From Allobogoriella deserti (GTDB lineage Bacteria; Actinomycetota; Actinomycetes; Actinomycetales; Actinomycetaceae), in the NCBI RefSeq assembly GCF_042680605.1, contig NZ_JBHUEE010000005.1, forward strand, positions 1-64,000: 64,000 nt of DNA, in the 5' to 3' direction. Under the pieces are notes generated by a model. The model saw only the letters and a list, made by a program, of their open reading frames with translations. It was not told where the DNA came from and ran no database searches. Every line of letters starts with the position of its first letter. The stretch's first letter is position 1. Positions 15,995-24,874 of this stretch are shown piece after piece. The position numbers and the translations under genes were made by a program.

Positions 15995-16359
15995 CCGTGC
16001 TGTTCGTCGTGCTCGGGGGCGGCCTCGGCGCTCCGCTGCGCTACGCGACCGACCGGGCGGTGCAGGCCCGCACCGGTGGCGCATTCCCCTGGGGCACCCT
16101 CGTCGTCAACGTCGCCGGTTCGTTCCTGCTCGGCCTGGTCACCGCGCTCCTGGGCGCTGGGGGCCCCGAGTGGCTGCGCTTCGCCGTCGGGGTCGGATTC
16201 TGCGGCGCGCTGACGACCTACTCCACCTTCGGCTACGAGACGGTCCGGCTCGCGCAGAGCGGGTCGTGGTCGTCCGCCGCCGGGAACGTTGTGCTCAGCC
16301 TTGTCGCAGGCCTGGGCGCGGCCGCCGGCGGCCTCGCTCTGGGCGGGGCACTCGCCTGA
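15991..16359 (+). CDS. crcB: Fluoride ion exporter CrcB/Fluc, subunit 2
   Basis: Second Fluc subunit, 122 residues: GGGLGAPLRYATDRAVQ, GTLVVNVAGSFLLGLV and FCGALTTYSTFGYETVRL. It is more compact than the first copy, matching the usual length. It starts at GTG 15991, overlapping the DUF190 stop by 4 nt. Paired crcB genes usually encode an obligate heterodimeric channel. The converging pentapeptide-repeat gene ends 4 nt after this stop. Confidence 0.92.
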   Translation: MTVLFVVLGGGLGAPLRYATDRAVQARTGGAFPWGTLVVNVAGSFLLGLVTALLGAGGPEWLRFAVGVGFCGALTTYSTFGYETVRLAQSGSWSSAAGNVVLSLVAGLGAAAGGLALGGALA

Positions 16360-16362
16360 GGC

Positions 16363-17028
16363 TCACTTCTCGATCCGGATCCCCATGGCCCGGGCCATCG
16401 CCGGGAGCAGTTCGACGGCGTCCGCCTCACCGACGCTGGCCCCACGCAACGCCTCCACGCCGCCGAGCCCGCTCAGCCGGCAACCCGTGAGTCGGACGCG
16501 TTCGCACCGCACCCCGGACAGCTGAGCGCCGGCGAGATCGCACTCGTCGAACAGGACATCGCTCAGCGCGGCGCCGGTCAGGTCTGCCTCGCGCAGATCA
16601 CAGCCGCGCAGCACGACGCGCCGCCACGTGCTCTCGTGCCAGCTCGTGAGGTTCGCCGCCACGTTCTCGAGCTGGACCGCCTGCAGCCGCGACCGGACCA
16701 ACTGTCCGCCGACCAGACGCGACTCGCGCAGCGCGCACCTCGTGAGCGCAAGGTCGCGGGCGCGCAGGTTCGCCAGGTCGGCGCCGTCGAGTCGGCAGTC
16801 CACCAGGCTCGTGCGTTCCCAGTGGGCGCCGCCGGCCCGGGCCCGATCCAGTGACGACGTCTCGATCTGGACCTCCTCGAGGACCGTCAGTTCTGCCTGA
16901 CCGAGATCGGCTGAAGTGACCGTGCCACCGTCGGGAAGAGCCCCAGCCCACGGCGTCAGGTGGGCGGCGACCTCCGGCTCGCTCACCCGCGGCGGCGCGG
17001 GCGGCCGGCGCCGCGCAGCGCCGCTCAC
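16363..17028 (-). CDS. Pentapeptide-repeat protein
   Basis: The 221-residue protein is dominated by pentapeptide repeats of A(D/N)LxX type from about residue 38 to 185 (for example LDGADLANLRARDLALTRCAL and LREADLTGAALSDVLFDECDL), expected to fold as a right-handed quadrilateral beta-helix. Several such proteins mimic DNA or bind gyrase, but many have no known role. GTG 17028 overlaps the upstream deacylase stop as GTGA, so it is translationally coupled to ybaK. Confidence 0.85.
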   Translation of the reverse strand: MSGAARRRPPAPPRVSEPEVAAHLTPWAGALPDGGTVTSADLGQAELTVLEEVQIETSSLDRARAGGAHWERTSLVDCRLDGADLANLRARDLALTRCALRESRLVGGQLVRSRLQAVQLENVAANLTSWHESTWRRVVLRGCDLREADLTGAALSDVLFDECDLAGAQLSGVRCERVRLTGCRLSGLGGVEALRGASVGEADAVELLPAMARAMGIRIEK

Positions 17029-17522
17029 GGCCGCGCCACGGGAGCCACCAGCGCACCGGTCAGGGTGACGAGGTCCGCCGGGGCCAGCTCGACGTCCAGG
17101 CCGCGCCGCCCGGCGCTGACCAGGATCGTCTCGTGATCGAGCGCCGAGACGTCGACGACGGTCGGCAGTCGCCGGCGCTGCCCCAGAGGAGCGATACCGC
17201 CCACCACGTAGCCGGTGGCCCGTTCGGCGGCCCGCGGGTCGGCGAGATCGGCCCGCTTCGCCCCGACGGCGGTGGCCAGCGCCTTGAGGTCGAGCCGGCC
17301 GGAGACCGGGACCACGGCGACCGTGAGGGCCCCGTCCACCTCGGCCACCAGGGTCTTGAGCACCCGGGCCGGATCGACGCCGAGGGCTGCGGCGGCCTCC
17401 GCGCCGAAGTCCTCCGCTCGTGGGTCGTGGTCGTATCCGCGCGTGTGGTGCGGGACGCCGGCCTCGCTCAGCGCGGCCAGTGCGGGGGTCCCGGCGGCCG
17501 TCCGTGCGCTCTTGCTGCTCAT
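17025..17522 (-). CDS. ybaK: Cys-tRNA(Pro)/Cys-tRNA(Cys) deacylase, YbaK/EbsC family
   Basis: Editing enzyme that hydrolyses Cys mischarged on tRNA(Pro). The 165 residues match YbaK: YDHDPRAEDFGAEAAAALGVDPARVLKTLVAEVDG with the conserved Lys, LKALATAVGAKRADLADPRAAERATGYVVGGIAPLG, and a C-terminal SAGRRGLDVELAPADL. ATG 17522 follows a weak AGGCAGGG. Two 17-bp copies of the start region lie immediately upstream and create chained mini-ORFs. It forms an operon with the pentapeptide-repeat gene. Confidence 0.9.
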   Translation of the reverse strand: MSSKSARTAAGTPALAALSEAGVPHHTRGYDHDPRAEDFGAEAAAALGVDPARVLKTLVAEVDGALTVAVVPVSGRLDLKALATAVGAKRADLADPRAAERATGYVVGGIAPLGQRRRLPTVVDVSALDHETILVSAGRRGLDVELAPADLVTLTGALVAPVARP

Positions 17523-17556
17523 GTGCCCTGCCTGCTCATGTGCCCTGCCTGTTCAT
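17523..17556 (-). repeat. 17-bp tandem repeat duplicating the ybaK start region
   Basis: Units 17523-17539 and 17540-17556 differ at one base. On the minus strand each unit reads ATGArCAGGCAGGGCAC, so ATGs occur at 17556, 17539 and 17522. Because 17 is not a multiple of three, each upstream ATG opens a six-codon frame (M-N/S-R-Q-G-T) whose TGA overlaps the next ATG as ATGA. Confidence 0.85.
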
Positions 17557-17586
17557 GCGGTCAGCCCCGTGTCGGCGTTCGTCTCC

Positions 17587-20298
17587 TCAGCGTGGCCCGA
17601 GAGCGAGCGTCCGGACCACCGGTTTCCCCGCCCGGTCCGAGGCGTCCAGATCCACCAGTGCGGTCAGGCCCCAGTCACGGTCGCCCTCGGGATCGTCGAA
17701 CGTCTGCCGCACGAGCCAGGACCGGTCCGGTGGCTCGATGGGGTCGACGCCGTCGGCGACATCAGCGGGCAGGTCGGCCGCCTCCGGCTGCTCGACGATG
17801 TGCACGAGGGACGCCGCGCGGGCCTCGGGGCCGATGCCGACCCACTCGTACTCGTCCCAGAACGGGGCGATCCGCTCCTGCCACTCCTGTGCCTGCCACC
17901 CGCCGACCTCGGCCTCGAGCTCCGCGAGCGCGCCGTAGGCCTCCCGGGCGAGCAGCTCCACCCGGTGGAATATGGCGCCCAGCACCGCGACCCGGAACGC
18001 GTGCCGGTTCCGGGTGAGGGGAAGCTCGCCGTCGTCTCTCTCGCCGAATCGACGCTCGGTGCCGCCGCTGCTGACCGCCGTCTCCGGCGTTCCGGCGGCG
18101 CCGGCGGAGGCGGCCGCGCCGGCGGCCAGGGCCTCCCACTCATCCAGCAGCGAGGAGTCCACGGACCTGACGAGGTCGCCGAGCCAGGCGATGATCGCCT
18201 CGACCTCCTCGGTCCGGGCCCGGTCGGGCACCACCTGGCGCAGTGCTCGGTAGGTGTCGGTGAGGTAGCGCAGGATCACCCCCTCGGAACGGGCGAGCTG
18301 ATACCGCGAGACCAGCTCGGAGAAGGTCATGGCCTGCTCGACCATCTCCCGCACCACGGATTTCGGCTTCAGTTCGTAGTCCGTGACCCACGGATTCGTC
18401 TGCCGGTAGGTCTCCAGCGCCGCCTCGAGCAGCTCCGCCAGCGGCCGCGGCCAGGTCACCTCCTCGAGGAGCGCCATCCGCTCCTCGTACTCGATCCCCT
18501 CCGCCTTCATCGCCGCGACAGCCTCGCCGCGGGCGGCATGCTGCTGCGCGTAGAGAAGCGGGCGCGGGTCCTCCTGGGTGGCCTCGACCACGGAGACGAC
18601 GTCGAGGGGGAAGTCCGGTGACTCGGGGTCGAGCAGGTCGATCGCTGCCAGCGCGAACGGCGACAGGGGAGCGTTGAGCGCGAAGTCACGGGGCAGGTCG
18701 ACCGTGAGCCGCACGTACGGCTCACCAGGATGCTCCCGACGCCATGCCGCCCCGCGGTGTTCGACGACGCCGGCCGTGCGCAACGAGCGGTAGATCTCCA
18801 CCGCTCGCCGCAGGTGCGGGTTGCGGGTCTGCGTGGGAGCCGAGGACGAGTCCGCGCGCCCGGCCGCCGAATAGGCCGGGGGTTCGTGGTTGTCGGTGAC
18901 CAGCCGGTACATCGCCGCGACGGGGTCGCCCGGGCGCGTGAGCACCGCCAGCACCATCGTGTGGCTCACCCGGAACTGGCTCGTCAGCGGTTCCGGCTGG
19001 GCGTCGCGCAACCGCAGATAGGTCTTCTCGGTCCAGTTCACCGACCCCGGCGGCGGCTTCTTCCGCACGACCTTCTTCCGTTTCTTCTCGTCCCCGGCGG
19101 CCTTGGCGAGTGCTTTGGCGTTCTCGATCTCATGCTCGGGCGCCAGCACGATGACCTCGCCCTCGTCGTCGAACCCGGCGCGGCCGGCACGACCGGCGAC
19201 CTGGTGGAACTCGCGAGCGCTGAGATGGCGCATGCGCTCACCGTCGAACTTGGCCAGGGCGGTGATCACCACCGTGCGGATCGGCACGTTGATGCCGACG
19301 CCGAGAGTGTCCGTCCCGCAGACGACGCCGAGCAGCCCTTGCTGGGTCAGGCGCTCCACGAGCCGCCGGTACCGCGGCAGCATGCCGGCGTGGTGGACAC
19401 CGACCCCGTGGCGCAGCAGCCGCGAGAGTGTCTGCCCGAACCCCCGCCCGAACCGGAAGTCGCCGATGGCCTCGCCGATCCGGTCGCGCTGCTCGCGGCT
19501 CGCGACCTGGACCGAGGTCAACGATTGGGCGCGCTCGACGGCGTCCTTCTGCGAGAAGTGCACCACGTAGACGGGGGAGCGGCCCTCCTCGACGAGGCGG
19601 AGCAGCAGGTCCTGAGCCGGCTCCACGGCGTAGGCGAAGGACAGTGGGACGGGGCGCTCGGCGTCGTCGACGACGGCAACCTCCCGGCCGGTGCGGCGAG
19701 TCAGGTCCTCGCGGAAGAACGTGACGTCACCGAGCGTGGCGGACATGAGGACGAACTGCGCGTCCGGCAGCTCGAGGAGCGGCACCTGCCATGCCCAGCC
19801 GCGCTGCGGATCGGCGTAGAAGTGGAACTCGTCCATGACGACGACGCCGGCGTCGGTCCCGGCGCCGTCGCGCAGGGCCTGGTTGGCGAGAATCTCCGCC
19901 GTGCAGCAGATGATCGGCGCCTCGGGATTGATTGCCGTGTCCCCGGTCACCATCCCGACGTTCGCCGAGCCGAACAGCTCGACCAGATCGAAGAACTTCT
20001 CCGAGACCAGGGCCTTCAGCGGCGCGGTGTAGAACGCCGTGCGGCCGGTGGCCAGGGCGGAGAAGAGAGCACCCACGGCCACCAGCGACTTCCCCGAGCC
20101 GGTGGGCGTGGCGAGGATCACGTGCGAGCCGGTGTTCAGTTCGAGCAGGGCCTCCTCCTGGTGGGGGTAGAGCGCCAAGCCAGCTCGTTGCGCCCACTGT
20201 TCGTAGGCGGTGTAGACGGCGTCCGGGTCCTGTCCGGCGCCGCCGTCCTCGAGGTCGTCCAGCGCGAGATTCAAGGGTGCGGCGGTGACGTCGGGCAT
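17587..20298 (-). CDS. DEAD/DEAH-box helicase with DUF3516 domain (Ski2-like)
   Basis: The 903-residue superfamily 2 helicase has Walker A ATPTGSGKSL near residue 62, TAPLKALVSEKF, the motif II box VVMDEFHFYADPQRGWAWQ and motif III LMSATLGD. Helicase_C motifs include GVVCGTDTLGVGINVPIRTVV and HQVAGRAGRAGFDDEGEV. The C-terminal half (about 500-903) is the actinobacterial DUF3516 region. The family resembles Ski2/Mtr4 RNA helicases; an RNA turnover or repair role is plausible but not proven. Codon use matches neighbours. The gene is convergent with nothing and divergent from the AGCS transporter. Confidence 0.9.
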   Translation of the reverse strand: MPDVTAAPLNLALDDLEDGGAGQDPDAVYTAYEQWAQRAGLALYPHQEEALLELNTGSHVILATPTGSGKSLVAVGALFSALATGRTAFYTAPLKALVSEKFFDLVELFGSANVGMVTGDTAINPEAPIICCTAEILANQALRDGAGTDAGVVVMDEFHFYADPQRGWAWQVPLLELPDAQFVLMSATLGDVTFFREDLTRRTGREVAVVDDAERPVPLSFAYAVEPAQDLLLRLVEEGRSPVYVVHFSQKDAVERAQSLTSVQVASREQRDRIGEAIGDFRFGRGFGQTLSRLLRHGVGVHHAGMLPRYRRLVERLTQQGLLGVVCGTDTLGVGINVPIRTVVITALAKFDGERMRHLSAREFHQVAGRAGRAGFDDEGEVIVLAPEHEIENAKALAKAAGDEKKRKKVVRKKPPPGSVNWTEKTYLRLRDAQPEPLTSQFRVSHTMVLAVLTRPGDPVAAMYRLVTDNHEPPAYSAAGRADSSSAPTQTRNPHLRRAVEIYRSLRTAGVVEHRGAAWRREHPGEPYVRLTVDLPRDFALNAPLSPFALAAIDLLDPESPDFPLDVVSVVEATQEDPRPLLYAQQHAARGEAVAAMKAEGIEYEERMALLEEVTWPRPLAELLEAALETYRQTNPWVTDYELKPKSVVREMVEQAMTFSELVSRYQLARSEGVILRYLTDTYRALRQVVPDRARTEEVEAIIAWLGDLVRSVDSSLLDEWEALAAGAAASAGAAGTPETAVSSGGTERRFGERDDGELPLTRNRHAFRVAVLGAIFHRVELLAREAYGALAELEAEVGGWQAQEWQERIAPFWDEYEWVGIGPEARAASLVHIVEQPEAADLPADVADGVDPIEPPDRSWLVRQTFDDPEGDRDWGLTALVDLDASDRAGKPVVRTLALGPR

Positions 20299-20431
20299 CT
20301 GCGAATCCTCTCACCACCCGACCTGGGGCCGGTCGCGGGCGTGCGCTCGTCTCGCCGACGCCGCGCCGGTATGCGACGCTGAGCGGCTGAAACGAGACGA
20401 CCGGGGCCTGCGGGCCCGGAGGGGCAGAGAC

Positions 20432-21868
20432 GTGAGCGAGTTCCTCGCGACCTTCGAAGGCCGTGCCGTCGCCTTCTCCGACTGGCTGTACGCATGGGTG
20501 CTGGCCACCGCGCTGCTTGGTGTGGGGCTGTACCTGACCGTCCGCCTGCGGGGTGTGCAGGTCCGTCACCTGGGGCGGATGATCCGGACCGTGGTCGGCT
20601 CCCGCCGCGGCGCCGGCGGCGGGATCTCCTCCTTCCAGGCCTTCGCGGTCGGTCTGGCCACCCGGGTCGGCATCGGAAACGTGGCGGGCGTGGCCATCGC
20701 CCTGGCGCTGGGCGGCCCGGGTGCCGTGTTCTGGATGTGGGTGGTCGCCGCCGTCGGCATGGCGACCGCGCTGAGCGAGGCGATCCTGGCGCAGGTGTTC
20801 AAGGAGCGCTGGCGCGACCGCACCTTCCGGGGCGGCCCGGCCTTCTACATCCGCCGAGGACTCGGCTCGCGCGGGCTGGCCGCCCTGTTCGCCGCCCTGT
20901 GCGTGCTGGCCATGACATTCGGTGTCGTCATGGTCCAGGCGAACACGGTCTCCGGTGCGCTCGCCGGCCACGGTCTCGCTCCGGGCTGGAGCGCCGTGGC
21001 CCTCATGGCACTGGCCGCCCCGGTTCTCCTCGGTGGTGTCCGCTCGGTGGCCCGGGTGGCTGAATACCTCGTGCCGTTGATGGCGCTCGCCTACCTCCTG
21101 CTGGCCGTCATCGTCCTGGTCACCAACGCGACGGCCGTGCCGGAGGCGCTCACCCAGATCATCCGTGGCGCCTTCGGGCTCGACGAGGCACTCGCCGGCA
21201 CGGGGGGTGGGGTCATCGCCGCCATCCTCAACGGAGTCCGGCGCGGGCTGTTCTCCAACGAGGCGGGGATGGGAACGACCCCCAACGCCGCCGGCACGGC
21301 GACGGTGGCCCACCCAGTGCAGCAGGGGCTGATGCAGTCTCTCGGCGTCTTCATCGACACCGTTGTCGTCTGCACGGCCACCGCCGTGGTCATCCTGCTG
21401 GCCGGGCCGGCCGTGTACACCCCCGGTGTCACGCCGGAGTCCGCCGGCGCCTCGCTGACCCAGGACGCCGTGGCCGCGGCCCTCGGGACGTGGACCGCGT
21501 GGCCGATGACCGTGATGATCTTCGTGCTGGCGTTCTCCTCGATCCTCGGGGCCTACGCCTATGCCCAGGTCAACCTCGACTACCTCGGCGGCGGCCGGGC
21601 GCAGCGGGTGCTCGGGCTCGTCACGGTCGCGACGACCGGGCTCGGCGCAATCCTCACCCTCACCACGGTGTGGGCGGTCTCGGACGTGCTGGTCGGCCTG
21701 ATGACCGTGATCAACCTGGTCGCCCTGGTCCGTCTGACGCCCACCGTCGCACGGGTGCTGCGGGACTACGAGCGGCGTTCCGACCGCGGTGCCAAGATGC
21801 AGTTCGTGGCCGCTGAGCACCTCCCGCGGCCGGTCCGTGACCGGTTGCCGGAGGACGTGTGGGGTTGA
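20432..21868 (+). CDS. AGCS-family alanine/glycine:cation symporter
   Basis: The 478-residue polytopic inner-membrane protein has about 10-11 hydrophobic segments. The family signature GGGISSFQAFAVGLATRVGIGNVAGVA (residues about 55-82) and the FSNEAGMGTTPNAAGTATVAHPV loop match the Na+-coupled alanine/glycine symporters (AlsT/DagA). GTG 20432 is chosen, with GGAGGGG shortly upstream. Substrate could be alanine, glycine or glutamine; not resolvable here. Confidence 0.88.
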   Translation: MSEFLATFEGRAVAFSDWLYAWVLATALLGVGLYLTVRLRGVQVRHLGRMIRTVVGSRRGAGGGISSFQAFAVGLATRVGIGNVAGVAIALALGGPGAVFWMWVVAAVGMATALSEAILAQVFKERWRDRTFRGGPAFYIRRGLGSRGLAALFAALCVLAMTFGVVMVQANTVSGALAGHGLAPGWSAVALMALAAPVLLGGVRSVARVAEYLVPLMALAYLLLAVIVLVTNATAVPEALTQIIRGAFGLDEALAGTGGGVIAAILNGVRRGLFSNEAGMGTTPNAAGTATVAHPVQQGLMQSLGVFIDTVVVCTATAVVILLAGPAVYTPGVTPESAGASLTQDAVAAALGTWTAWPMTVMIFVLAFSSILGAYAYAQVNLDYLGGGRAQRVLGLVTVATTGLGAILTLTTVWAVSDVLVGLMTVINLVALVRLTPTVARVLRDYERRSDRGAKMQFVAAEHLPRPVRDRLPEDVWG

Positions 21869-21873
21869 GCCGG

Positions 21874-23052
21874 TCAGCGCCCGGTGTCCGTCAGCACCGC
21901 CAGCGCCCGTTCCAGCGGTCCCTGACCGAGAACGTGGCGCCACGCCCAGGCGAAGACGAGCGCGACGACGATGAACACGATGAGCACGCCGTTCGATTCC
22001 GGGTACCACACCACGTCGTTGCCGAGGATGGCGATGGCGACGATGTGCCCCGTGTACAGCGTCAGGCTCATCGACCCCGCGGCGGCGACGGGGGAGCAGA
22101 TCGCGGCGACCACTCGGCCCGGGCGACCCGGCCGGGTGAGGATCAGCAGCAGCCCGGTCACCGCCAGCGACGTGCCGCAGGAGCCGACGATCTCGACCGG
22201 GCTGTACTCGTGCGGTTCGCCGTTGACCAGGTGGTACAGGTACGGCGACCCCTTCGCCGCGCCGGCGTCCAGCAGCAGGCGGGAGGAGCCCCAGGCCACG
22301 GTGGCGAGCAGCGTGCCGGCGGCGATCATCCCGGCCTGGAACCGTACCGAGGTGAGGTTCGAGCGGCCGACGGCGAGGCCTAGCAGGATGAACGCGGAGT
22401 AGATCAGCGCCGCGTAATGACCGGTGGCGAGGATGTCCAGCTCGGACTCGACCGGGTCCTCCCACCCCGTCCAGCCACCGACGATGCTGCGCCCGCCCGC
22501 GTGCAGCGGGGTGGTGAGGAGAAAGATCACCGCCGGGGAGACGATCGCGCACGTCGCGGCACCGAGGACGAGCCGTCCGCGATTCGCGCCGAGGAAGGGC
22601 AGCGCTAGGAGGAACATCGCCGCGTATGCGGGCAGGATGACGTAGAGCGGGGTCTCGAGGAGAATGAGCAACGCGCCGAGGATGAACAGCATCCCGGCCC
22701 GGTAGGTGATGCGCAGGCGTGCCCTGGTCATCGCGGCACCGCTCGGTGGGCGCGTGCGCCCGGTCGACAGGGCGAGCGAGACCCCGGCGAGGAAGGCGAA
22801 CAGCGCGGCGGAGCGGCCGTCGGCCAGCATGAGCCACGAGGGGTCGGCGCCGCCGCCCGGGGCGTCGTCACCGAGATGGGCGGTGAACATGCCGAGGATG
22901 GCGACGCCGCGTGCGATGTCGATGCCCGTGAGTCGCGTGGGGCGCGGCTGTGCCCCGGGAGCGGATGCGCCCGCCGGCGGCGGTGTGGCTTGCCGCGGGG
23001 TGAGGGCCGCCGGGGCGTGGTGCGGCGGGGAGCCGTGCGGCGGGGTGGTCAC
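21874..23052 (-). CDS. DUF418/HGSNAT-type membrane acyltransferase-like protein
   Basis: The 392-residue integral membrane protein has a Pro/Ala-rich cytoplasmic N-terminus (1-38), then RLTGIDIARGVAILGMFTAH, typical of the heparan-alpha-glucosaminide acetyltransferase catalytic/DUF418 family, followed by about ten hydrophobic helices. The DUF418 core around SLTLYTGHIVAIAIL is near residues 330-345. Family members may acylate envelope glycans; substrate unknown. GTG 23052 overlaps the stop of the upstream gene as GTGA, indicating coupling. Confidence 0.75.
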   Translation of the reverse strand: MTTPPHGSPPHHAPAALTPRQATPPPAGASAPGAQPRPTRLTGIDIARGVAILGMFTAHLGDDAPGGGADPSWLMLADGRSAALFAFLAGVSLALSTGRTRPPSGAAMTRARLRITYRAGMLFILGALLILLETPLYVILPAYAAMFLLALPFLGANRGRLVLGAATCAIVSPAVIFLLTTPLHAGGRSIVGGWTGWEDPVESELDILATGHYAALIYSAFILLGLAVGRSNLTSVRFQAGMIAAGTLLATVAWGSSRLLLDAGAAKGSPYLYHLVNGEPHEYSPVEIVGSCGTSLAVTGLLLILTRPGRPGRVVAAICSPVAAAGSMSLTLYTGHIVAIAILGNDVVWYPESNGVLIVFIVVALVFAWAWRHVLGQGPLERALAVLTDTGR

Positions 23053-23978
23053 GGCTCGAGCCTATTGCCCAGCAGCGCCCGCGTGACCTCGATGAGCCGG
23101 TCCCGCAACGGCGCCGCGCGCTCGGCGAACCGTCGCTGGTGGCCGATGTACTCGGCGCGGCCCGCGGCGGTCTCGATGGCGACCGGTTCGTGGCCGAGGT
23201 CGCGCAGGTCGTACGGCGAGGCTCGCATGTCGAGCACCCGGATGTCCCGGGCCAGCTCGAAACAGTCCAGTAGTAGCTCGCCCGGACAGGCCGGGCCCAG
23301 GATGTTGGCGGCCTTGAGTAGATCCATGTTCGCGTGCAGGCAGCCGGGCTGCTCGAGGTCCGGCTGGCTGGCCCGGGTCGGTTGCAGCCGGTTGCGCGGG
23401 CGTGCCGCTCCGGTGAAGAACCGGAACGCGTCGAAGTGGGAGCAACGGATCGGATGCGCCTCGACCACCGCGTCCGTCCCCTCCTGGCCCAGCCGCAGCG
23501 GCAGATCGTGCCGGTGGTCGCGGTCGCGGTAGACCATGGCCCACTCGTGCAGGCCCAGGCAGCCGAGATGAGCCGGTCGCCGCGCCGTGCGGGAGAGCAC
23601 TTCGTGCAGCCACCGCACGCCGTCGGAGCGGTCCGCCAGGTACGCGGCGTCGTCGAGGATCACCCCGTCGTCGGTCGTGGTGTGCCACCGCCACCTCGCC
23701 CGGGAGGCGAGCTCCTTCTCGACGGCGGCGTGGTCCGGGGCGGCCCGGGACCCGCGGAGCGCGATGCCGACGCCGGGATGCCAGCGGGCGAGCTTGCCCG
23801 GCCGGATCGGGTAGTACTCGAACAAGAAGTCCTCGACGGGGTCACGCTCACCGCGGGCGCGACGCGCCCGCCGTGCCGCCGTGAGCGCCTCGGCGCGCGC
23901 CCGGTGCGCCCGCTCGCGGGCACGCCAGGTGCCGGCCTCGAGCACGCGGGGGCGTGCGGCGGCGGTGGTCGCGGTCAC
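23049..23978 (-). CDS. Conserved actinobacterial protein, often annotated 3-methyladenine DNA glycosylase
   Basis: The 309-residue protein belongs to an actinobacterial family recognisable by RGERDPVEDFLFEYYPIRPGKLARWHPG (about 35-62), GCLGLHEWAMVYR and HFDAFRFFTGAARPRN. Databases frequently label it 3-methyladenine DNA glycosylase, but no helix-hairpin-helix or AlkA/Tag catalytic motif is visible to me, so function is unproven. Start GTG 23978 follows TACGCT by 7 nt on the minus strand (leaderless). It is coupled to the downstream DUF418 gene and divergent from the FAH-family gene. Confidence 0.6.
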   Translation of the reverse strand: MTATTAAARPRVLEAGTWRARERAHRARAEALTAARRARRARGERDPVEDFLFEYYPIRPGKLARWHPGVGIALRGSRAAPDHAAVEKELASRARWRWHTTTDDGVILDDAAYLADRSDGVRWLHEVLSRTARRPAHLGCLGLHEWAMVYRDRDHRHDLPLRLGQEGTDAVVEAHPIRCSHFDAFRFFTGAARPRNRLQPTRASQPDLEQPGCLHANMDLLKAANILGPACPGELLLDCFELARDIRVLDMRASPYDLRDLGHEPVAIETAAGRAEYIGHQRRFAERAAPLRDRLIEVTRALLGNRLEP

Positions 23979-24044
23979 GAGTCCCAGCGTAGGAGTCGCG
24001 ACGGTGGCAGGCGGCGCGGGTGGCCGGGTCATAAGCTGACGGGC

Positions 24045-24818
24045 ATGCGCCTCGCACGATTCATCACGGGAGAGAACCCGCAGTACGGCATCCTGGACGA
24101 GGACAGCGACGAGCTGGTCGCCATCAAGGGCGACCCGATCTACGGCGGCCTGGAGACCACCGGGCAGCGCGTCCCGGTCGCAGACGTCCGCCTGCTCTCG
24201 CCTGTGATCCCGCGCTCGAAGGTCGTCGGCATCGGACGCAACTACGCCGAGCACGCCGCCGAGCTCGGCAACGAGGTGCCCGAGGAACCGCTCACCTTCC
24301 TCAAGCCGAACACGTCGGTGATCGGCCCGGACGATCCGATTGTGCTCCCGCCGTGGACACGCGACGTCCACCACGAGGCCGAACTCGCCGTCGTCATCTC
24401 GCGTCTGTGCAAGGACGTCCCGGTGGACAAGGTCGACCAGGTGATCTTCGGCTACACCGCCGCCAACGACCTCACCGCCCGGGACCGGCAGGAGACCGAC
24501 GGGCAGTGGACCCGCGCCAAGGGGTTCGACACCTCCTGCCCGCTCGGCCCGTACCTCGCCCTGGACCTCGACGTCAGCGACCTCGCGGTGCGCTCACGGG
24601 TCGACGGCGAGCTGCGGCAGGACGGGCGGACGTCGCAGATGGTCCGCGGCGTGCCGGAGCTCATCGCCTACGTCTCATCGATGTTCACGTTGCTGCCGGG
24701 CGACGTCATCCTCACCGGCACGCCGGCGGGCGTCGGACCGGTCGAGGAGGGCCGTCGCGTGGAGGTCGAGGTCGAGGGCATCGGGAGCTTCTCCAACCCG
24801 GTGCTGCGTCGCGACTGA
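24045..24818 (+). CDS. Fumarylacetoacetate hydrolase (FAH) family protein
   Basis: The 257-residue FAH-fold enzyme carries KVVGIGRNYAEHAAELG, the metal-binding Glu residues in HHEAELAVVISR, GYTAANDLTARDRQ and the C-terminal GDVILTGTPAGVGPV. Such single-domain members are acylpyruvate hydrolases, oxaloacetate decarboxylases/tautomerases or 2-hydroxyhepta-diene-dioate isomerases; the exact reaction cannot be assigned. TAAGCT (24032-24037) ends 7 nt before ATG 24045, again leaderless. gltX follows after 56 nt. Confidence 0.88.
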   Translation: MRLARFITGENPQYGILDEDSDELVAIKGDPIYGGLETTGQRVPVADVRLLSPVIPRSKVVGIGRNYAEHAAELGNEVPEEPLTFLKPNTSVIGPDDPIVLPPWTRDVHHEAELAVVISRLCKDVPVDKVDQVIFGYTAANDLTARDRQETDGQWTRAKGFDTSCPLGPYLALDLDVSDLAVRSRVDGELRQDGRTSQMVRGVPELIAYVSSMFTLLPGDVILTGTPAGVGPVEEGRRVEVEVEGIGSFSNPVLRRD

Positions 24819-24857
24819 CGCGACTGAGCCGTGCCGTGCCGGGTCGGAGGCGCTGCG

Positions 24858-24863
24858 TAGACT
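24858..24863 (+). promoter_or_regulatory. gltX -10 element
   Basis: TAGACT ends 11 nt before the gltX ATG, which would give a very short 5' UTR. No clear -35. Confidence 0.4.
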
Positions 24864-24874
24864 GACCGACGATC

